Shown: positions 36,101 through 42,100 of the stretch, one piece after another
Numbering within the stretch: position 1 is the stretch's first letter
Layout: each line of letters starts with the position of its first letter
Assembly (NCBI GenBank): GCA_003427395.1
Contig: BFEA01000196.1
Location: forward strand, 877,951-923,002
DNA: 45,052 bases
Source: Chara braunii
Taxonomy: Eukaryota; Streptophyta; Charophyceae; Charales; Characeae
Direction of reading: 5' to 3'
Made by a program: the position numbers and the translations under genes
The notes under the pieces: generated by a model
What the model was told of the DNA's origin: nothing
What the model saw: only the letters and a program-made list of their open reading frames with translations
Databases searched by the model: none

Positions 36101-39100
36101 GCCAGAATACCTCCAGCTGGTCAGGGCGCTTTCCTATTACGAAAGTGCAGCCCTGCATCCAGATGCTGGGGCCCGGCGTGTGTGTGCCCAGTGGCTTAAA
36201 GTTGGCCCGAAGTGTCTGCGACCAGGCCTTTAAGACAGTTTCCTGGGCCTGCAGCTTCGAGGTGCACCCAACCACCCCACGTAACTTGTGATGTGTTTCC
36301 TGCTTTCTGATAGGCCGAGAGGCCTGCTTCCAAGTCGAAGCTTCCGAGAGGTTGGAAGCTTTCTCAAAGATTTCGATTCTCAAGAGCAGGGCAGTTGCAA
36401 TCAACAATGCGTAAAAAAGGCGTATGTCGGGGCCCCATTTCAAATTCAGGCCCGCCTTCACTTAGGGTGGGCATGCTTGTTGCTTGTCGATGGGGGGGGG
36501 TGGGGGGGGGGGGCTTGGGCATTTTGGAGGCTGCAACCTTGCGACCATTTGCGGGGGCAAAGTCCTCGCATTAAGTCCTTGCATTCCATCCCCCTTGGCT
36601 TTGAAAGTCTGCTGAGATGCTTCTACGCAGGTTTTTTCCCCTTTAATCTTCGTTCATACTTTGTGACAATCTGAGGTGCTGCCTTAATCAATTCCTCTTT
36701 CGTGAACCAGCGGTCTTCATTGGGATCCGAATGATGCCTGAATCTGACCCCGTACTTCCGTGCAGGTTTCGGCGGTCTTCCTCTGCCAACTGGCTTAGGA
36801 ACGCAAAGATCCACAATGTTGTCAATGTCTACGTGGCCATCCATGGTTGGGGGCGGCATTGATCTCCTTGATGGGAATTTCTGTGTCAGCGAAAAGTGCA
36901 AGCTTGGAAGCGTGAAACACAGGGTATGTGTGCCGGCGAGCAGGGATTCTAATAACATAGGAGGTACCATCCGCATCACTACCCACAATGTCCAAGACTT
37001 CCGAGGGACCAAAAGTACTGAGGCATTAGCTTTCTTGAGATGCTAAATTCCTGTCGTAGCTTGCTAGCCTTTACCCAGACATGTTCCCCCACCTGAGGGC
37101 TGTCGTCTGTGTTTGTTCTTAGAGGCAATCATTACCTCTTGAGATTTCTTAATGTGTTTGACAACCTGCTGCAACAGCTTCTCATACTGGACACCAAACT
37201 CTTCCAGGGGTTGCAGCTGGTTGGTTTTCGCAATGGAGGAAGTCTAGTGAAGATCTAGGCTTCCACCCCAAATGCAGTTCATTCGGGCTGATGCCGGTGG
37301 TGCTGTGAACAGCGTTGTTATAGAGGCTGGCGATGAGAGGCAATTTCTCATGTGAAGCGTCCCGGCTGGGCTTGATGTAGTGCCTCAGCAGGTGCTGCAC
37401 CATGCGATTTATCTGTGTCGCTCGACCGTTGGCTCCGGGGTGATTCCCCGAGGTCATTTGGAATTGGCTGCCCATCTGTTCAGCAGCCTTTTTCCACATT
37501 TCACTGGTGAACTGGACATCTCTATCGCTTACTATCGTCTCGGGAAGTCCAAAATCACGTACCCAGTTATCCATGAGTAAATTGATAATGCACTCAGTCT
37601 TTGCAGTCTCTGGCATAGCAATCAGTCTAGCGTACTTAGTGAACCGGTCAACCATGACAAAATGTGCCCCTTGCTACTCTTGCTGGGCACGAGGGTGTCC
37701 ATGAAATCCATGGAAACACTCTGTATGGGACCTGCAGGAATGGGCAAGGGCTCAAGTAACCCGAACGGTGCTAGAGTTCGTGGCCTTTCCCTCTGATAGA
37801 CTTGGCAAGTCTGGACGTAACTTTTTGCATCATCAAGCATAGCCGGCCATCGAAAAGGCTGTACTAAGTTGGCACTAGTCTTTTTGTATCCACAGAGTCC
37901 TGCCGCATCGTGTCTCCTAGAAATAAACTATGCAAAGACTCACTAGACGACACACGTAGTCTTTTGAACCCTGCCTTGTCAAGAAAAAGCAACCCATCCA
38001 CCATCACAAACGCGTGGTCGTATCCCAGGCCTCGAGCTTGTGGATGATGTCCATCATGACGGGGGTTTTCTTGTAGGCTTCCACCAATGATTGAGTCAGC
38101 TCGTTAGATAGGCCAAAGTTGGTATTAGCGAACCGAGGTAGTCTGCCCTCCGCGTTAGTAATCACAATGAATGGCTTCTCAGGATTAGGGAGCATACGAA
38201 TTTCATGATGCGTGAGAGCCTTTTATCTCCTGAACGCTCTCTCACATTCGTCGGTCCATTCCCATGGCGTGTCAAGGCGAGTAAGGTGGGCAGCCACTGT
38301 ACTACAGTTCTGTACAAAGTTGCGGTAGTAGCCTGTCATCCCTAAGAAGGACCTGACCTCCGTCACAGGCTGAGGTTGTGGCCAGTCGCGAATGCTGGCC
38401 ACCTTTGTATCTTCTGGCCTAACTCTTTTCGCGGATACCTCAAAACCGAAGTATAAGATCTTGGTGCGACCAAACTTGCATTTCTCCAAGTTGATCTTAT
38501 ACTTGTGTTGTTTTAGGAGTCCACACACCAAGTCAACGTGTTGCACAAGCTCCTCAATAGACTTACTAAAGATAATAATATCGTCGAGTTACACGACAAT
38601 AACCTTGTATAAGTAGTCGTTAAATTTCCTCTTAATAGCAATTTGATGGTAGGCATTGGTAGCCGTATATTTTATCTATCTTTGTAAAATAGCTACATCC
38701 GTGCCCCCTATCCAATAGGTCGTCAATGCGGGGTAGAAGCTTTTCATTCTTGTGATGGCATTGAAGCTTTTATGGTCAATGCACATCCTCAACGATCCCC
38801 CTTTCTTTGGTACAAATAAAATTGGTGATCCGAAGGGAGATATTTGGCCGTATCCAACCCTTCTTCGTGAGCTCTTTCAGTTGCCGATGAAGTTCTGTCA
38901 ACTCGGGTGGAGCCATTTGTTTTTACTACTTGGGATGATTTCTATGGTGGACAACCTCCCTCTGAATGATTGTCGAGGGGTCTTCAAACCGATCGGGGTA
39001 CGTAGTGCCTCTTGGTTTTGGTTATAATACGTGTATAAAATGCGGATGTACACATGCAACCATAGGAGTCAACTAACCTGCTAGCCTTGTACTTAGCTAG

Positions 39101-42100
39101 TCTAACAGTTCTAAAACGCAGATGCATACATGCAACCATAGGATTAACCTGCTAGCCTTATGCGCAGCTAGTCTAACAGTTTACCATTTGGCCACACGTG
39201 TTTAGGCACCTTCGGTCCCAGTCAAACTGGGGCTTGGCAACCTCGAGGTAGTACATACCCAACAACATGTAGAATGGCAAGTCGTCGCTGACTAGGAACA
39301 AATCTTATGATCAAGTTCCCAGCTCCATAGGAGAAGGTGCAGACCACGTCCTTGACGTAGTTATTCACAACCATGCGCTCTTTGTTGGCTAATGTAGATG
39401 CTACAGACCTACTCAAGCGCTGCAGCGTTGGCTAATGTAGATGCTACAGACCTACTCAAGGGCTGCACCCGGTCCCCTAGGCGCAGTCTCTCAACGCAGT
39501 TGAGACTTGTGAAGTTTCGCATGGAGCTGATGTCTACGAAGGCACTTACACTTGCGGCCATAGAACTGACCTCCACAACGAAATGCTCCCTTCTAGGACC
39601 TTTTGACAATGCCACCGAAGACTCTCAGGTGTCTCTTGCTGACCATCCGTTTCTAAGTCCTCTTAAGGCCTCAGACACATCAAATGAATAGAGTATCGTT
39701 TGGTCTAGTTGCGTCTGCGGGGTGACAAGTGAGTCAATAGCTTCGGCCAGCTGTTGAAGTGTTGAGGGAGATCCTCCACTTCAACATGAGTAGAGGCAGC
39801 TATATACTTGATGGGCCGATGTGTTTCGTTGGGATGTGCTCGTAGATGCACCACCCTGGGCCAAGGATCCGCAAGCACCTATCGAGGGTGGGACCCTTCG
39901 AGAGACTTCCGAGTTCTTGCATTTGAACTTCTGATGCCTATATAGGTGGCAGTTATACCTGTCCCTCCAAACGTCTTGATCAAGACCCGCACCCAAGCTA
40001 GATTGGGTGACTTATGAGCCTTCCCCGGACTCTTTTGCTGGCCGCCCTTCCCGCGGTCAGCAGCCTTTTCTTGGTTCTCGAAGCGAGGTTTCCACTCTAA
40101 AGACTCTCGTCGCTCGTTCCACAAGATTGGAAAGATCATCGATCTCAGTTTGATTCCCATCGGAATAAACCATTATTAACCGGCTGCCCTTCTTCTTCCA
40201 CCCTTGTGGAACCTTTTTCTTCCAACTGTTCGAAGCAACCTCCTGAGAGTTCTACCAGCCTAGCCTCTAAGTTTAAGTCCTTGTTGAAGGAGTGTAGGTC
40301 ATGATACTCGAGGCTCGCCTCACAAACCATAAAGTTCTTGATGTCTGTGGGAAGACACTGTAAGAACATGGACAGTAGGACTTGTGGGTCAAAACGCACC
40401 CGAAAGCGATAGACAGAAAACCAAGTTACAAAATGACGAAGTAGTCCATATAGTCATGTACCAAGCAGAGAGCACAATTCACCAAGATTCCACCCACATA
40501 AGAGCAATACAAAGAACTCAAGTGCGAATGCCGACTCTCCTGGTCACATGAACACTGTATCCAATGTCGCTCCTACTGTCTGGCGCTCAGCGTCCAGCCC
40601 TTTCCACCTGGCTTATTTATCCTATCTACGTTCAAGCGACTGGATCACACCAAAGCCGAAGACGAATGTACGTGACGTCAACACCAATGCCGACCACCAA
40701 CATACACCAGGTACTTTCTCTCTCCTCTCGTCATCACCCCTCGTCTCCCCACATAGTGCGCCTCGTACCTGAAGACCACGATCGCCATCACCTGCATTGC
40801 ATCCCTGCAGCCCGGCTATGGCTGCTGTGCACCCACTGCCTTGCAGCGCCCCTCTCACCTCAGTGCCCGTGCGCGTTCGACCCGCAGCGGCCATGCAGAC
40901 ACTAGCGAAGCAACGCAGCAGCGTATCCGCATTGCCTGCCAAGACCCTAATGCCTCTCCCAGGGGCTCACACTTTCCTTTATGGAAAGACCTTCTACAAT
41001 GCTGCTTTCTCATTGGCCTGTAACCAGTCCATGATGTGTCGGCCTCACACAGCATGTTCCCAGGGCGCAACCACCCGAGCCCTGGGCTCAACTGTACAGC
41101 TCAGCCCTTTGCTTCTGGAAAGAGCCTGGAGGCTCACGCTGCTCTGTATCCAACTGGCGTGCTGTAACTGTCTGAGTACCCAAAATTCTCTGTAAATTGG
41201 TGGAACACTTTGCATCAACCTTGTAGTATTAGCCAATTAGGTACATCAATACGTGTTTCTATGCTGATAGCCATCTTTCTGATGTTTACTAGCCTTTTGT
41301 TGTTAACTTCTCTTTTTCACAAACAAAGCCTATTAAAGTTGAAGCCGGTTCAAATTTCACTCGATTTTTTGCATAGAAGAAATAATGCATAACAAAATAA
41401 TCTATTGCGTGCTATTTTGTTTCATTGAAGTGGTTTGACTAGCCAACAATGGTGAGAATTGCAGAATCTTTTGTATGTCACTCATGGTCAAAGTTTGTTT
41501 CAACCAAGTGTTTTCTCTTTGACCCTTCATGATATGCAGGACCTGGACCACATGATTTCTCTGAGGCACTAGTGCGATCACGTATGGTCTTGTACTTTTT
41601 AGTATCAAGCCGGGCCAACACATCAGTGGCTTGCTGAGCCTGCTGAGGGTTGTGCCAACGCGCTTCAACTAAGTCCATAAAGCTTGCGAATGTATGGGAC
41701 TTAGCCCAGTCGTTCATTCTCCTGCGGTGGCTCTGGGGTGCCACTAACCCATTTAGCCATATTGCTGCCGAACCTTTAAACCACCAGTACTTGGCCCATA
41801 TATCGGCCGCGGGCCTAAGCTTTAACGCTACACGAAGTTTGCGCTTCGGGCAACCCGACCTAGAAGGCTGGCGCCGCCAGCCTTTCCGAAAACAAAAATG
41901 GAATTGGCGCTTCGGCGGGAAACGGCGGGCAGGGCACTTCCAGGCTCGGCTGCGATGGCTGGGCCAAGCACTGGTGGTTTAAGGTACGAAGCACTGGTAA
42001 TGACTTCCTCCTCACGCAGCGTGCATTTGGACCTCACCCACACTGGAACTGTCCTCAACCATGTGTCGACGGTGGCCTCCTTGTCTCCAAAAAAGGTATT

